From positions 34,366,001 to 34,430,000 of the forward strand of contig CM057465.1 of the NCBI GenBank assembly GCA_030035585.1: a DNA stretch of 64,000 bases, in the 5' to 3' direction. Below the pieces are notes generated by a model, which saw nothing but the letters and a program-made list of their open reading frames with translations, did no database searches and had not been told where the DNA came from. Positions 8,877 to 20,997 of this stretch are shown piece after piece. A program made the position numbers and the translations under genes. The first letter of the stretch is position 1, and each line of letters starts with the position of its first letter. Source of the stretch: Dugong dugon. Lineage: Eukaryota > Chordata > Mammalia > Sirenia > Dugongidae.

Positions 8877-9106
8877 ATCTTTCAGCACTGTATCAGACAA
8901 TATTCTGTTGTGATTCATAGGGTTTTCATTGTCTAATTTTTAGAAGTAGATCACCAGGCCTTTCTTCCTAATCTGTCTTAGTCTTGAAGCTCCACTGAAA
9001 CCTGTCCACCATGGGTGACCCTGCTGGTATGTGACATACCAGTGGCATAGCTTCCAGCATCATAGCAACACACAGCTACCACAGTACCACAAACTGACAG
9101 ATAATC
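8877..9106 (-). mobile_element. RTE LINE 5' UTR segment, antisense
   Basis: It reads as the reverse of the RTE leader seen at 33238-33480: GGGTTTTCATTGTCTAATTT, TAGAAGTAGATCACCAGGCC, CTGTCCACCATGGGTGACCC, ending in the ACTGACAGAT terminus. It is collinear with the 3' end at 8312-8672, so both belong to one internally rearranged RTE. Confidence 0.82.
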
Positions 9107-9705
9107 GATGGCCTGTCTAGGATACTAAAAATATGCTAGAAGTGCTGCATGGTTGGAACCTAGAATGCATAGATGGAAGGGGCAATAGTTAAGACTAAAA
9201 GAATAGACAGGACCCATAACCTGCAGGGCCTCATGTGCTGTGCTAAGGATTTAGACCCCTTGGCAATGGAGATACAGTAATAGGGTTTCATTTTATAAAA
9301 ATAACTCCTCCAGCAACATGGGGATGGGTTGGAAGAGAGCTGAGACTTGAGAGTTCAAGTTTAGTAAGGAAATACATTCAGTAGTTTATGTCAAAGGGGA
9401 TAAGGGTTTAAGTGAATGTAGTGGCAGGAGGGTGAAGAGAAGGGGATGGATAAAGAGAAATTTAGGTACTGTAATACCCAAGACTTGCTAACGTATTAGA
9501 AATGGAGTGAGAGGGATTGTGGTGAAAATTCAACGAGATAATACATTTTAAATGTTTATCTCAATACCTGGCACATAGTAGCACAGAGGAAATGAGAAAC
9601 TTTAGTTTTATTTTTACTCACGTTGACAGTAAGAAACACCTCGGAGATTCCTGTTTGTAATAACATGAACTCACAGCTTCACCTCTGTCAGCCCCATCTC
9701 CAAAT
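9107..9705. other. Unassigned sequence with an old MIR-like tail
   Basis: Mostly single-copy. Around 9500-9600 the text AATACCTGGCACATAGTAGC resembles a sense MIR/L2 3' end. No gene seen. Confidence 0.45.
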
Positions 9706-11503
9706 ACACATACACTGTTGTTGTGTTAGGTGCCATCCAGTTGGTTCTGACTCATAGTGAGCCTGTGTACAACAGAACAAAACACTGCTCTTTCCTGCGC
9801 CATCTTCACAGTCATTGCTATGTTTGAGCTCATTCTTGCAGCCACTGTGTCAGTCCATCTTGTTGAAGGTCTTCTTTTTAACTGACCCTGTACTTTACCA
9901 AGCATGATGTCCTTCTACAGAGATTGGTCCCTCCTGATAACATGTCCAAAGTATGTTGCCATCCTTGCTTCTAAAGAGCATTCTAGCTGTATTTCTTCCA
10001 GGAAAGATTTTTTTGTTCTTCCGGAGGTCCATGATATATTTAATATTCTTCACCAATACCATAATTGAAAGGCATCTATTCTTCTTCAGTCTTCCTTCTT
10101 CATTGTCCCGCTTTTGCATGCATATGAAGTGATTGAGAACACCATGGCTTGAGTCAGGCTCACCTTAGTCCTTAAAGTGACATCTTTGCTTTTTTAACAC
10201 TTTAAAGAGGTCTTTTGCAGCAGATTTGCCCATTGCAATGCATCATTTGATTTCTTGACTGCTGCTTCTATGGGCGCTGATTGTGGATCCAAGTAAAATG
10301 AAATCCTTGACAACTTCAATCTTTTCTCCATTTATCATGATGTTGCTTATTGGTCCAATTGTGAGGATTTTTGTTTTCTTTATGTTGATGTACCATCCAT
10401 ACTGAAGGCTATAGTCTTTGATCTTCATCAGTAAGTGCTTCAAGTCCTCTTCACTTTCAGCAACAAGGTTGTATCATCTGCATAACGCAAGTTATTGATG
10501 AGTCTTCCTCCAATCCTGATGCCACATTCTTCTTCATATAGTCCAGCTTCTTGGATTATTTGCTCAGCATACAGATTGAATAAGTGTGGTGAAAGGATAG
10601 AACCCTGACACACACCTTTCCTGACTTTAGACCACGCAGTATCCCTTTGTTCTTTTCAAATGACTGCCTCTTGGTCTACGTACAGGTTCCACACGAGCAC
10701 AACTAAGTGTTCTGGAATTCCCATTCTTCCGAATGTTAGCCATAATTGGTTATGATCCACATAGTCGAATGCCTTTGCATAGTCAATAAAACACAGGTAT
10801 AAGCATCTTTTTATTATTTTGTGCTTTCAGCCAAGATCCATCTGACATCAGCAATGATATCCCTCATTTCACATCCTCTTCTGAATCTGGCTTGAATTTC
10901 TGGCAGTTCCCTATCTATGTACTGCTACAAACGCTTTTGAGGTCTTCAGCAAAATTTTACTTGTGTGTGATATTAATGATATTGTTTGATAATTTCCACA
11001 TTCAGTTGGATCACCTTTCTTTGAAATAGGCATAAATATGGCTCTCTCCCAGTCGGTTGGCCAGGTATCTGTCTTCCATATTTCTTGGCATAGACTAGTG
11101 AGCACTTCCAGTGCTGCATCCGTTTATTGAAATATTTCAATTGGTATTCTGTCAATTCCTGGAGCCTTGTTTTTCACCAGTGTCTTCAGTGCAGCTTGGA
11201 CTTCTTCCTTCAGTACCATCGGTTCTTGATCATATGCTACCTCCTGAAGTGGTTGAACGGCCACCAGTTCTCTTTTTACAGTGTGTCTCTGTGTTTCTCC
11301 CATCTTCCTTTGAAGCTTCCTGTGTCATTCAGTGTTTTGCCCGTAGAATCCTTCAGAATTGCAACTCGAGACTTGAATTTTCTCTTCAGTTTTTTCAGCT
11401 TGAGAAATGCTGAGCATGTTCTTCTTTTTTGGTTTTCTAACTCCAGGTCTTTGTACATTTTGTTATACTTTATCTTCTCAAGCCTCCCTTTGAAATCTTC
11501 TGT

Positions 11504-12427
11504 TCAGCTGTTTACTTCCTCATTTCTTCCGTTTGCTTTAGCTACTTGACGTTCAAAAGCAACTTTCAGAGTCTCTTCTGACATCCATTTTTGCCTTCTT
11601 CTTCTTTCCTGTCTTTTTAATGACCTCTTGCTTTCTTCATCTATGATATCCTTGACGTCGTTCCACAACTTGTCTGGCCTTCTGTCAGTGTTCAATGCGT
11701 CGATTCTAATCTTGATATGGTCTGTCAATTCAGGTGGAATATACTCAAGGTCATACTTTGGCTCTTGTGGACTTGTTCTAATTTTCTTCAGCTTCAACTT
11801 GAAATGCATATGAGCAACTGATGGTCTGTTCCACAGTCGGCCCTTGGCCTTGTTCTGATGATATTGAGCTTTTCCATTGTATCTTTTCACAGATGCAGTC
11901 AATCTGATTCCTGTGTATTCATCTGGTGAGGTGCTTGTGTATAGTTGCCGTTTATGTTGTTGAAAAAAGGTATTTGCAACGAAGAAGTCATTGGTTTTGC
12001 AAAATTCTATCACATGATCTCTAGCATCATTTCTGTCACCAAGGCCATATTTTCCAACTACTGATATTTCATTTCCAGCTTTCGATTTCCAATCACCAGT
12101 AGTTATCAATGCATCTTGATTACATGTTTGATCAATTTCAGACTGCAATAGTTGGTAAAAATCTTCAATTTCTTCAACTTTGGCCTTAGTGGTTGGTGTG
12201 TAAATTTGAATAACTGGTCTTCCTTGTAGGAGTATGAATATTATCCTTTCACTGACAGCATTGTACTTGAGGATAGATCTTGAAATGTTCTTTTTAATGA
12301 TGACTACGTTCCTCTTCAATTTGTCATTCCCGGCATAGTAGACTTTATGATTGTCTGATTCAGAATGGCCAGTACCAGTCCATTTCAGCTCGCTAATGCC
12401 TAAGATATTGATGTTTATGCATTCCAT
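11504..12427 (-). pseudogene. RTE endonuclease / inter-domain region, partial frame
   Basis: The longest open frame in the window (307 aa) is RTE ORF, not a host gene. Residues 1-180 are the decayed APE-type endonuclease: MECININILGISELKWTG holds the catalytic Glu region, and TGDWKSKAG stands where TGDFNAKVG-type text is usual. Residues 190-307 are the basic linker (LKLKKIRTSPQEPKYDL, SKRSLKRQERRRRQKW) leading to the RT. The C-terminal endonuclease Asp/His block is missing, so nicking activity is not expected. The frame stays open because the copy is relatively young. Confidence 0.9.
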
Positions 12428-13398
12428 TTTGTTTTTTAAAAAATTTTTTTCCCGTACAAGAATTTATACATACATTGTTGTGTGACCCTGATTGTTCTCC
12501 CCACACTGTGACAGCACACTCCTCCTTTCCACCCCTGATTCCCCATGTCCATTCAGCCAGCTCCTAACCCTCTCTGCCTTCCCATCTCACCTCTGGACGG
12601 AAGCTGCCCATTTAGTCTCTTGTATCTACTTGAGCTAAGAGGCACACTCCTCACCAGTATCACTTTATGTCCCACAGTCCAGTCCATTCCCTGTCTGAAG
12701 AGTTGGCCTTGGAAATTGTTTTAGTTCTGAGATGATAGGGAATCCAGGGGCCATGCTTTCTGAGAATCCTCCAGTCTCAGTCAGACCATTAAGTCTGGTC
12801 TTCTTACCAGAATTTGAGTTCTGCACCTCACCTTTCTCCTGCTCCATCAGGGACTCTCTGTTGTGTTCCCTGTCAGGGTGGTCATTGTTGGTAGCCGGGC
12901 ACCATCTAGTTCTTCTGGTCTCAGGCTGATGAAGTTTCTGGTTTATTTGGCCTTTTCTGTCTCTTGGGCTACTACTTTCCTTGTGTCTTTGGTGTTCTTC
13001 ATTCTCCTTTACTCCAGGTGGTTGGGACCAATCGATGCATGTTAGATGGCCACTTGCAAGCTTTTGAGACGCCAGATGCCACTCACCAAAGTAGGATGCA
13101 GAACATTTCCTTATTAAGCTTGGTTATGCCAGTTGACTTAGATGTTCTCTGAAACCATGGTCCCCAGACCCCTGCCCCTGCTTCTCTGTCCCTCAAAGTG
13201 TTTGATTGCATTCAGGAAAATTTTTAGCTTTGGCTTAGTCCAGTTGTACTGACTTCCCCTGTAGTGTGTGCTGTCCTTCCCTTCACCTTAGATAATTCTT
13301 ATCTACTATCTAGTTAGTGAATAACCCTCACCCTCCCTCCCCACCCTCGTAACCATCAAAGAATGTTTTCTTCTGTGTTTAAACTTTTTCTTGAGTTC

Positions 13399-16300
13399 TT
13401 ATAATAGTGGTCTTCTACAATATTTGTCCTTCTGTGACTGACTAAATTCACTCAGCATAATGCCCTCCAGATTTCTCCATGTTGTAAGGTGTTTCACGGC
13501 TTCATTGTTGTTTTTTATTGTTGCGTAGTATTCCACTGTGTGGATATACCATAATTTTTTGATACATTCATCTGTTGATGGGCACCTAGGTTGTTTCCAT
13601 CTTTTTGCTATTGTGAACAGTGCTTCAATGAACATGAGTGTGCATATATCTATTCGTGTGACGGCTCTTTTTTCTCTAGGATATATTCCAAGGAGCGAGA
13701 TAACTGGATCACATGATACTTCTATTTCTAACTTTTTAAGGAAGCACCAAATCGATCTCCAAAGTGATTGTACCATTTTACATTCCCACCAACAGTGTAT
13801 AAGTGTTCCAATCTCTCCACAACCTCTCCAGCATTTATTATTTTGTATTCTATGGATTGATGCTAGCCTTCTTAGGGTGAGATGATATATCCTTGTAGTT
13901 TTGATCTGCGTTTCTCTAATGCCTAATGATCGTGAGCTTCATGTGTCTGTTAGACGCCTGAATATCTTCCTTGGCAAAGTGCCTGTTCATATCCTTTGCC
14001 CATTTTTTAATTGGGGTATTTGTCTTTTTGTTGTTGAGGTTTTGCAGTATCTTCTGGATTTTAGAGATTAGATGCTGATTGGATTTGTCGTAGCCAAAAT
14101 TTTTTCCCATTCTGTTGGTTGTCTTTTTACTCTTTTGGTGAAGCCTTTTGATGAGCATAAGTGTTTGATTTTTAGGAGGTCCCATTTATCTAGTCTCTCT
14201 TCTTGTGTTTGTGCATTATTACTTATGGTTCATATTGTGTTTATGCCATGTATTAGGGCTCCTAGTGTTGTCCCTATTTTTTTTTTCCCATCATCTTTAT
14301 TGTTTTTGATTTTATATTTAAGTCTTTGATCCATTTTGAGTTAGTTTTTGTGCATGGTGTGATGGATGGGTCTTGTTTCAGTTTTTTGCAGAGGGATATC
14401 CAGTTATGCCAGGACCGTTTGTTAAAGAGATGATTTTTCTCCAATTAGTGGACTTTGGGCCTTTGTCAAATATCAGCTGCTCATAGGTGGATGAATTTAT
14501 GTCTGAGTTCTCGATTCTGCTCCATTGGTCTATGTATCTGTGGTTGTCCCAGTACCAGGCTGTTTTGACTACCATGGCAGTATCACAGGTTCTAAGATCA
14601 GGTAGTGTGAGGCCTCCCACTTTGTTCTTCTTGAGTAATGCTTTACTTATTTGGGGTCTCTTCCTTTTCCATATGAGGTTGGTGATTTGTTTCTCCATCT
14701 CATTAAAAATGCCAGTGTAATTTGGATTGGGGTTGCATTGTATCTGTAGATTGATTTGGGTAGAATTAACATTTTCACAATGTTGAGTCTGCCTATCCTT
14801 GAGCAAGGTATGTTTTTCCACTTATACAGGTCTCTTTTGGTTTCTTGCAGTAGTGTCTTGTAGTTTCCATTTTATAAGTCTTTTACGTCTCTGGTTAGAT
14901 TTATTCCTAAGTATTTTATCTTCTTGGGGGCTATTGTAAATAGTATTGATTTGGTGATTTCCTCTTCGAGGTTCTCTTTGTTGGTGTAAAGCAATCCAAC
15001 TGATTTTTGTATGTATATCTTGTATCCTGATACTTTGCTGAAATCTTCTATTAGTTCCAGTAGTTTTCTTGTGGATTCTTTGGGGTTTTCTGTGTATAAG
15101 ATCATATCATCTGCAAATAGAGATACTTTGACTTCTTCCTTACCAATTTTGATGCCCTTTATTTCTTTTTCTAGCTCAATTGCTGTGGCTAGGACCTCCA
15201 GCACAGTGTTGAATAAGAGTGGTGATAAAGGGCATCCTTGTCTGGTTCCCGTTCTCAAGGGGAATGCTTTCAAAGTCTCTCCATTTAGATAGATGTTGGC
15301 TGTTGGCTTTGTATAAATGCCCTTAATTATACTGAGGAATTTCCCTTCTATTCCTATTTTGTCGAGAGTTTTTATCATGAATGTGTGTGGGACTTTGTCA
15401 AATGCCTTTTCTGCATCAATTGATAAGATCATGTGGTTATTGTCTTTTGTTTTATTAATGTAATGGATTACTTTGATTGTTTTTCTAATGTTGAACCATC
15501 CCTGCATACCTGGTATAAATTCCCCTTCGTCATGGTGAATTATTTTTTTTTGATATGTTGCTGAATTCTATTGGTTAGAATTTTGTTGAGGATTTTTGTG
15601 TCAATGTTCATGAGGGATATTGGTCTGTAATTTTGTTTTTTTGTGGTGTCTTTACCTGGTTTTGGTATCAGGGTTATGCTGGCTTCATAGAATGAGTGTG
15701 GGAGTATTCCTTCCTTTTCTATGCTCTGAAATACCTTTAATAGTAGTGGTGTTAACTCTTCTCTGAAAGTTTGGTAGAATTCTCCAGTGACGCTATCCGG
15801 GCCAGGGCTTTTTTTTTGTTGGTAGTTTTTTAAATTACCTTTTCAGTCTCTTCTTTTGTTATGGATTTATTTATTTGTTCTACCTCTGTTTGTGTTAGTT
15901 TAGGTAGGTAGTGAGTTTCTAGAAATTTGTCCATTTCCTCTAGGCTTTCAAATTTGTTAGAGTACAATTTTTCATAGTATTCTGTTATGATTCTTTTAAT
16001 TTCAGTTGGGTCTGTTGTGATGTCACCTATCTCATTTTTTGTACGGGTTATCTGCTTCCTCTCCTGTTTTTGTTTTGTCAGTTTGGCCAGTCAGTTATCA
16101 ATTTGGTTGATCTTTTCAAAGAACCAGCTTTTGGTCTTGTTAAATCTTTCAGTTGTTTTTCTATTCTCTATTTCATTTAATTCTGCTCTAATTCTTATTA
16201 TTTCCTTTCTTCTGGCTTCTGAGGGCTTCTTTTGGTGCTCTCTTTCTGCTTCTTCCAGTTGTAGGGTTCATGTTTTTAGTTTAGTCCTTTCTTCTTTTTG

Positions 16301-17245
16301 AATGTGTGCATTTATTGCTGTAAACTGATCTCTGAGCATTGCTTTTGCTGTGTCCCAAAGGTTCTGGTAGGATGTGTTTCCATTCTCATTTGATTCTATG
16401 AATTACTTTATTGTATCCTTAATTTTTTTCTATAACCCAATAGTTTCTGAGCAAGGTGTTGTTCAGTTTCCATGTGTTTCATTTTTTTTCCTTTTTCTTT
16501 TTCTGTTGTTGATTTCTACTTTTGTGGCTTTATTGTCAGAAAAGATGCTTTATAATATTTTGATGCTTTGGATTTTGTTAAGGCTTGCTTTATGGCCTAA
16601 TATGTGGTCTGTTCTGGAGAATGTTCCATGTGTGTTGGAAAAGAAGTACACTTGGCTGCTGTTGGGTGGAGTGTTCGGTATATGTCTTTGAGATCAAGTT
16701 GGTTGATTGTAGCATTTATCTTTTCCATGTCTTTGTAGAGCTTCTTTCAGGATGTTCTGTTCTTCACGGAAGGAGGTGTGTTGAAGCCTCCTACTACTAT
16801 TGGGGAGCTGTCTAGCTCTCTTTTCAGTGCCGTTAGAGTTTGCTTTATGTATTTTGGAGCCCTGTCACTGGTTGCGTAAATATTTATTATGGTTATATCC
16901 CCCTGGTGTATTGACCCTTTAATCATTATATAGTATCCTTCCTTATCCTTTGTGGTGGATTTTACATTAAAGTCTATTTTTTCAGAGATTAATAGTGCCA
17001 TTCTTGCTCTTTTTTTTTTTTTTTTGTTTGCTTGATATATTTTTTCCATCCTTTGAGTTTTAGTTTGTTTGTGTCTTTAAGTCTATGGTGTGTCTCTTGT
17101 AGGCAGCAAATAGACAGATTGTGTTTTTTATGCCACTCCCTGTCGCTTTATTGGTACATTTAGTCCATTTACATTCAGCATAATTATTGATAGGTATGAG
17201 TTTAGTGCTGTCATTTTGATGTCTTTTTTGTGTATTGTTCACAGT
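13399..17245 (-). pseudogene. L1 ORF2 (endonuclease-RT), degraded
   Basis: The N-terminal endonuclease shows KEGYYIMIKGSIHQGDITII and NIYATSDRAPKYIKQTLTAL. The motif usually read as VGDFNT is VGGFNT here, losing the catalytic Asp. The RT palm is the 211-codon frame at 14872-15507, with [34 protein letters not shown] and the FADD box (15106-15117). Distal text includes NKVGGLTLPDLRTCDTAMV (14378-14821) and the C-terminal block [20 protein letters not shown]. The ORF is spread over several frames. Confidence 0.93.
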
Positions 17246-18164
17246 TTCTTTGTTCTACTTAATTTTCTGTGCTAAGTCGTTTTTCCTTATGTATTTTTTT
17301 CATCTTTTTCATTGTTGATTTTGTGTTTGCTGAGTCTTTATATTTTTCTATTTTTTTATTTTGACGTGTAGGACTGTTAGTTCCCTTTGTGATTACCTTA
17401 ATACTTACCCCTATTTTTCTAAGTTTATACCAGTCTTTTATTTCTTTATATCGCCTTGACTTCCTCTCCATATGAAAAATCTGTGTCTACATTTTTTAAG
17501 TCCCTCTTTTTCGTTTTAATGTTGTCATCTTTTACATATTTACTTCTGTCATGGATTGAATTGTGTCCCCCCAAAATATGTGTCAACATGACTAGGTCAT
17601 GATTGCCAGTATTTTATATGATTGTGTTATCTGATGTGATTTCCTTATGTGATGTAAGTTCTGTCACTGTGATGAGGTTATACTGATGAGGTTTCAAGAT
17701 TAGATGGTGTCTTAATCTAATCTCTTTTGAGATATAAAAGAGAGAAGTGAACAGAGACACATGGGAACCTCATACCACCAAGAAAGCAGTGCTAGGAGCA
17801 GATCACGTCCTTTGGACCTGAGGTTCCTGCAGAGAAGCTCCCAGACCAAGAGAAGACTGATGTCATAGACCTTCCTCCAGAGCCAACAGAGAAAGCATTC
17901 TCCTGGAGCTGAATGCTTGAATTTGGAATTGTAGCCTACTGGACTGTGACAGAATAAACTTCTCTTTGTTAAAACCATCCTCTTAATGGTATTTCTGTTA
18001 GACCAGCACTAGATGACTAAGACAACATCTGTTTCCCTGTTTTCAGTGTTTTAGCTTTGATTTACTTTTGTGACTTCCCTGTCTGGGTTGATAGCTGGTT
18101 GCTCTGTCCTGTGTTCTAATCTTGGGTTGTTATATGATGTTACTGATTTTCTAACCAGAGGACT
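17246..18164 (-). other. L1 ORF1-ORF2 spacer (interrupted by an LTR)
   Basis: Excluding the LTR, about 0.44 kb of A-rich (minus-strand) sequence separates ORF1 and ORF2. It includes a 70-codon lysine-rich frame (17259-17471, MERKSRRYKEIKDWYKLRK). Related text occurs at the same place in the second L1 (about 55860-56090), so it belongs to the L1 family. I cannot tell whether it was ever translated. Confidence 0.6.
17547..18024 (+). mobile_element. Solo LTR, ERVL/MaLR type, inside the L1
   Basis: Fossil solo LTR of 478 bp. It starts TGTCATGGATTGAATTGTGT and ends GACTAAGACA (TG...CA ends). A 5-bp target duplication (ACTTC at 17542-17546, ACATC at 18025-18029, one mismatch) flanks it. The second L1 copy is uninterrupted at the same place, so it arrived after this L1. 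An AATAAA lies near 17953. No internal retroviral sequence remains. It is younger than the L1 and so probably afrotherian-specific. Confidence 0.85.
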
Positions 18165-19241
18165 CCCTTTAGTATTTCTGGTAATACTGGTTTGGTTTTT
18201 TGAAATTCCCTAAATTTCTTTTTATCTGGAAGTGCCCTAATTTCACCATCATATTTGAGAGAAAGTTTTGCTGGATATATAATTCTTGGCTGGCAGTTTT
18301 TTTTCCTTCAAGGCTTTATATAGGTCATCCCATTGCTTTCTTGCCTGCATGTTTTCTGCTGAGTAGTCCGAGCTTATTCTTATTGACTCTTTTTTGTAGA
18401 TGACTTTTCATTTATTCCTAGCCGCTCTTAAAATTCTCTTTTTATCTTTGGTTTTGGTAAGTTTGATTATAATATGTCTTGATTACTTTCTTTTGGGATC
18501 TACCTTATGTGGGGTTCAATGAGCATCTTGGATAGATATCTTCCATCTTTCACAATATCAGGGAAGTTTTCTGCCAACAAATCTTCAACAATTCTCTCTG
18601 TGTTTTCTGTTATCTTCTCTGTTCTGGTACTCCAGTCACTTGGAGGTTATTCCTCTTGATAGAGTGCCACATAATTCTTTGGGTTTCTTCATTTTTTTAA
18701 ATCCTTTTATCTGATTTTCCTCAAATCAGTTGATGTCAAGTACTTTATCTTCAATCTCAGTAATTTTGTCTTCAGTTGCCTCAATTCTAGTCCTATGACT
18801 TTCTATTGAGTTGTCTAATTCTGAAATTTTATTGTTAATCTGGATTTCTGATTGCTGTCTCTCTATGGATTTTTGCAGCCTGTTAAAGTTGTCATTATGC
18901 TCTTCTCTAATCTTTTTAATTTCCTCTATTGCGTGTTCTGCATTTCAATTAATTTCATTCCTAATTTCTTGAAGAGTTCTGTATGCTAATCTTTTGTATT
19001 CTGCCTCAAGTATTTCCAAGAAATTTTCCTCCTCTGGAAAATTTCTAGATGCTTTATTTTGGGAGTTTGCTGAAGCCATCATGAATTGCCTCTTTATGTG
19101 ATTTGATATGGACTGTTGTCTCTGAGCCATCAATAAGTTATTATATTTATTTATTTTATGTTTTCTTACTGTCCTGGCTTCTTGTTTTGTTTTGATATGC
19201 CCAAACAGGCTGCTCGTGTGAGCTAGTTTGATTATTGGCAC
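18165..19241 (-). pseudogene. L1 ORF1 (RNA-binding protein), degraded
   Basis: The N-terminal part is open at 18945-19241: MAQRQQSISNHIKRQFMMAS, RNFPEEENFLEILEAEYKRL, then RTLQEIRNEIN, which leads into the coiled coil. The coiled coil and RRM/CTD part follow in broken frames down to about 18165, by comparison with the second L1. ORF1p normally trimerises and coats L1 RNA. It is not functional here. Confidence 0.82.
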
Positions 19242-20523
19242 CTTTGAAGCTCTGATGTTCTGTTACCAGATGGTTAAATCTGTTACTAGGTATGTGAGTT
19301 TAGTAGTCTGCCCACTCTTCTTGTATGGATTCAGCTCAGCTGCCCAGGTAGACAGCCACCAAGTGTGTGGTGTAGGCCCTCATTTACAGTCCTAGACAGG
19401 CATGGGTGATTGGTATAGGCACAGGCATCTGGCTGCAGCAGAGGCTCACATTCTGAGAAAGGCAGAGGGCTGACGGCCACCCCCAGTGTCCAGGAGGAAG
19501 GCATATCCCTGTTCCCTATAGCGCGTAGGTGGGTGGGTTTTGCAGCCGGACTATGAGCACTTAATGCTGTTGGCTGTAAGGACTGGGGGGCACCTCTTAT
19601 TCATGGTCCCTTATCGCAGGTGGCTAGGTGGCGTGGGTGGAGCCACCAGTCCTCAGGCCCCTGATGTGGGTAGGTGAAGACCCTGCTTAATGGGCAGAGC
19701 AGGGTCAATTGTCAAGAACCTGCCACTTCACAGCTGAAACAGTTAAAGTTAGATTTCCAGTATATACCCTGTTGTACTGCGTTAATGAGGGCCTGGCTGT
19801 TAAAATGGGCCCACACTAGGCTGTGCGGGGGGGTGGGGGGGTGGGGGGGGGGAAAGGCACTCAAAGTCTGTGGATCCCTTATGCCTGTGCCTAGGCAAAG
19901 GAGCTGTGCCTACCCTTGGTTCCTGGCTTAGAGGAGCCAGCAGTTTATTTTTTCCCCAGTTTGTTAATTTGTTCACTCTCCAAGGCAGGGAGAATGGCTC
20001 CGGGTGTGTGATGGGTCCTACTTCCAGCCCAGGGGACCTGGCAATTGCTGAAGCCTGTCTGAGACCCAGAGCAGAGCAAGGAGTGGGGGAGGTAAATGGG
20101 AGAGAGGTTTTTCCCTAAGGGGGGTGTTTTTGATCTGTGCTGTAGGCCGTACCCAAGTACCTATCTTTTCCTGATCCGGGGGGCTTCTCACTGTTTCTGG
20201 GTGGCCGTGTAGACTCTCTGCGACTGGATCTCTCCCAGTGTGGAAAACGCACCTCCTGAGCAGCGCTGCTTGCCTGCATCACCACTCACCCTGAACTCAT
20301 CAGGCCTGGAGGTGGCTCAGGCTCTTGCCAGGTCAGGTCTGGCAACTCCTTGCTGCTTCCCAGCCGTCTCTCCCTCCCTCTGCCACTCAGTACAGTTCCT
20401 CAACTCTGCCTTTCATGCTCAGGGCTCCCAGATTGCCGTATATAATCTATTCACTTGTTTTCTCAGGTCTTTGTTGCAGAAGGGTTCACCAGAAGCATCT
20501 GACTACTCCGCCACCTTGACCCC
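19242..20523 (-). other. L1 5' UTR / promoter region
   Basis: About 1.3 kb, GC-richer than its surroundings, matching 57280-58622 almost throughout. It would hold the L1 pol II promoter. It differs from the second copy by a G-rich expansion at 19826-19853. The + strand frame at 20240-20701 is chance read-through of this UTR. Confidence 0.75.
19826..19853 (+). repeat. G-tract (quadruplex-prone) in the L1 5' UTR
   Basis: Runs of 7, 7 and about 10 G residues are separated by single T residues. The paralogous L1 reads only GCAGGGGAAAAGG here. It has the sequence form of an intramolecular G-quadruplex, on the antisense side of the L1. Confidence 0.85.
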
Positions 20524-20997
20524 CCACATTTCATTTTTGATGATTTCTGGTTTTCCTAGATTCAGACTTTATGCATTCCACTTTCCAATTACTAATGGAT
20601 GTTTGCAGCTGTTTCTTTTCATTTTGAGTCATACCACGTCAGCAAATGAAGATCCCAAAAGCTTGACTCAATCCATATCATTAAGGTCAACTCTACTTTG
20701 AGGAGGCTGTTCTTCCACAGTCATATTTTGAGTGCCTTCCAACCTGAGAGGCTCGTTTTCCAGAAGTATATCAGATAATGTTCCACTACTATTCATAAGG
20801 TTTTCACTGGCTAAGTTTTTTCAGAAGTAGACCATCAGGTCCTTCTTCTTAGTCTGTCTTAGTCCGGAAGCTCAGCTGCAACCTGTCCACCATGGGTCAC
20901 CCTGCTGGTATTTGAATACTGGTGGCATAGCTTTCAGTGTCACAACAACACGCAAGCCACCACAGTATGACAAATTGACAGACTCGTGGAGACACAT

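Larger units (their letters stand above)
12431..20523 (-). mobile_element. Near full-length L1 LINE, antisense, inserted in the RTE
   Basis: Read on the minus strand: 5' UTR about 20523-19240, starting at the GGCCAAGATGG-like L1 start (here GGTCAAGGTGGCGGAGTAGT); ORF1 about 19240-18165; a spacer holding a foreign LTR; ORF2 about 17245-13399; 3' UTR about 13398-12431, with an A-rich end reading as a T-rich run at 12431-12450. Target duplication is CATTCCATTTT (12420-12430) / CATTTCATTTT (20527-20537), in RTE sequence. Total L1 length without the LTR is about 7.6 kb, so this is essentially full length. Frames are broken in many places, so it cannot move. Confidence 0.94.

Noticed and set aside
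11504-12427. 307-codon minus-strand open frame as a host gene
   Set aside because: It is the endonuclease/linker part of the RTE polyprotein and is collinear with the rest of the element.
14872-15507. 211-codon frame as a standalone reverse transcriptase gene
   Set aside because: It contains L1 ORF2 motifs ([14 protein letters not shown]) and lies inside a full L1.
20240-20701. 153-codon + frame
   Set aside because: It is antisense to the L1 5' UTR and crosses the L1/RTE joint. No domain.
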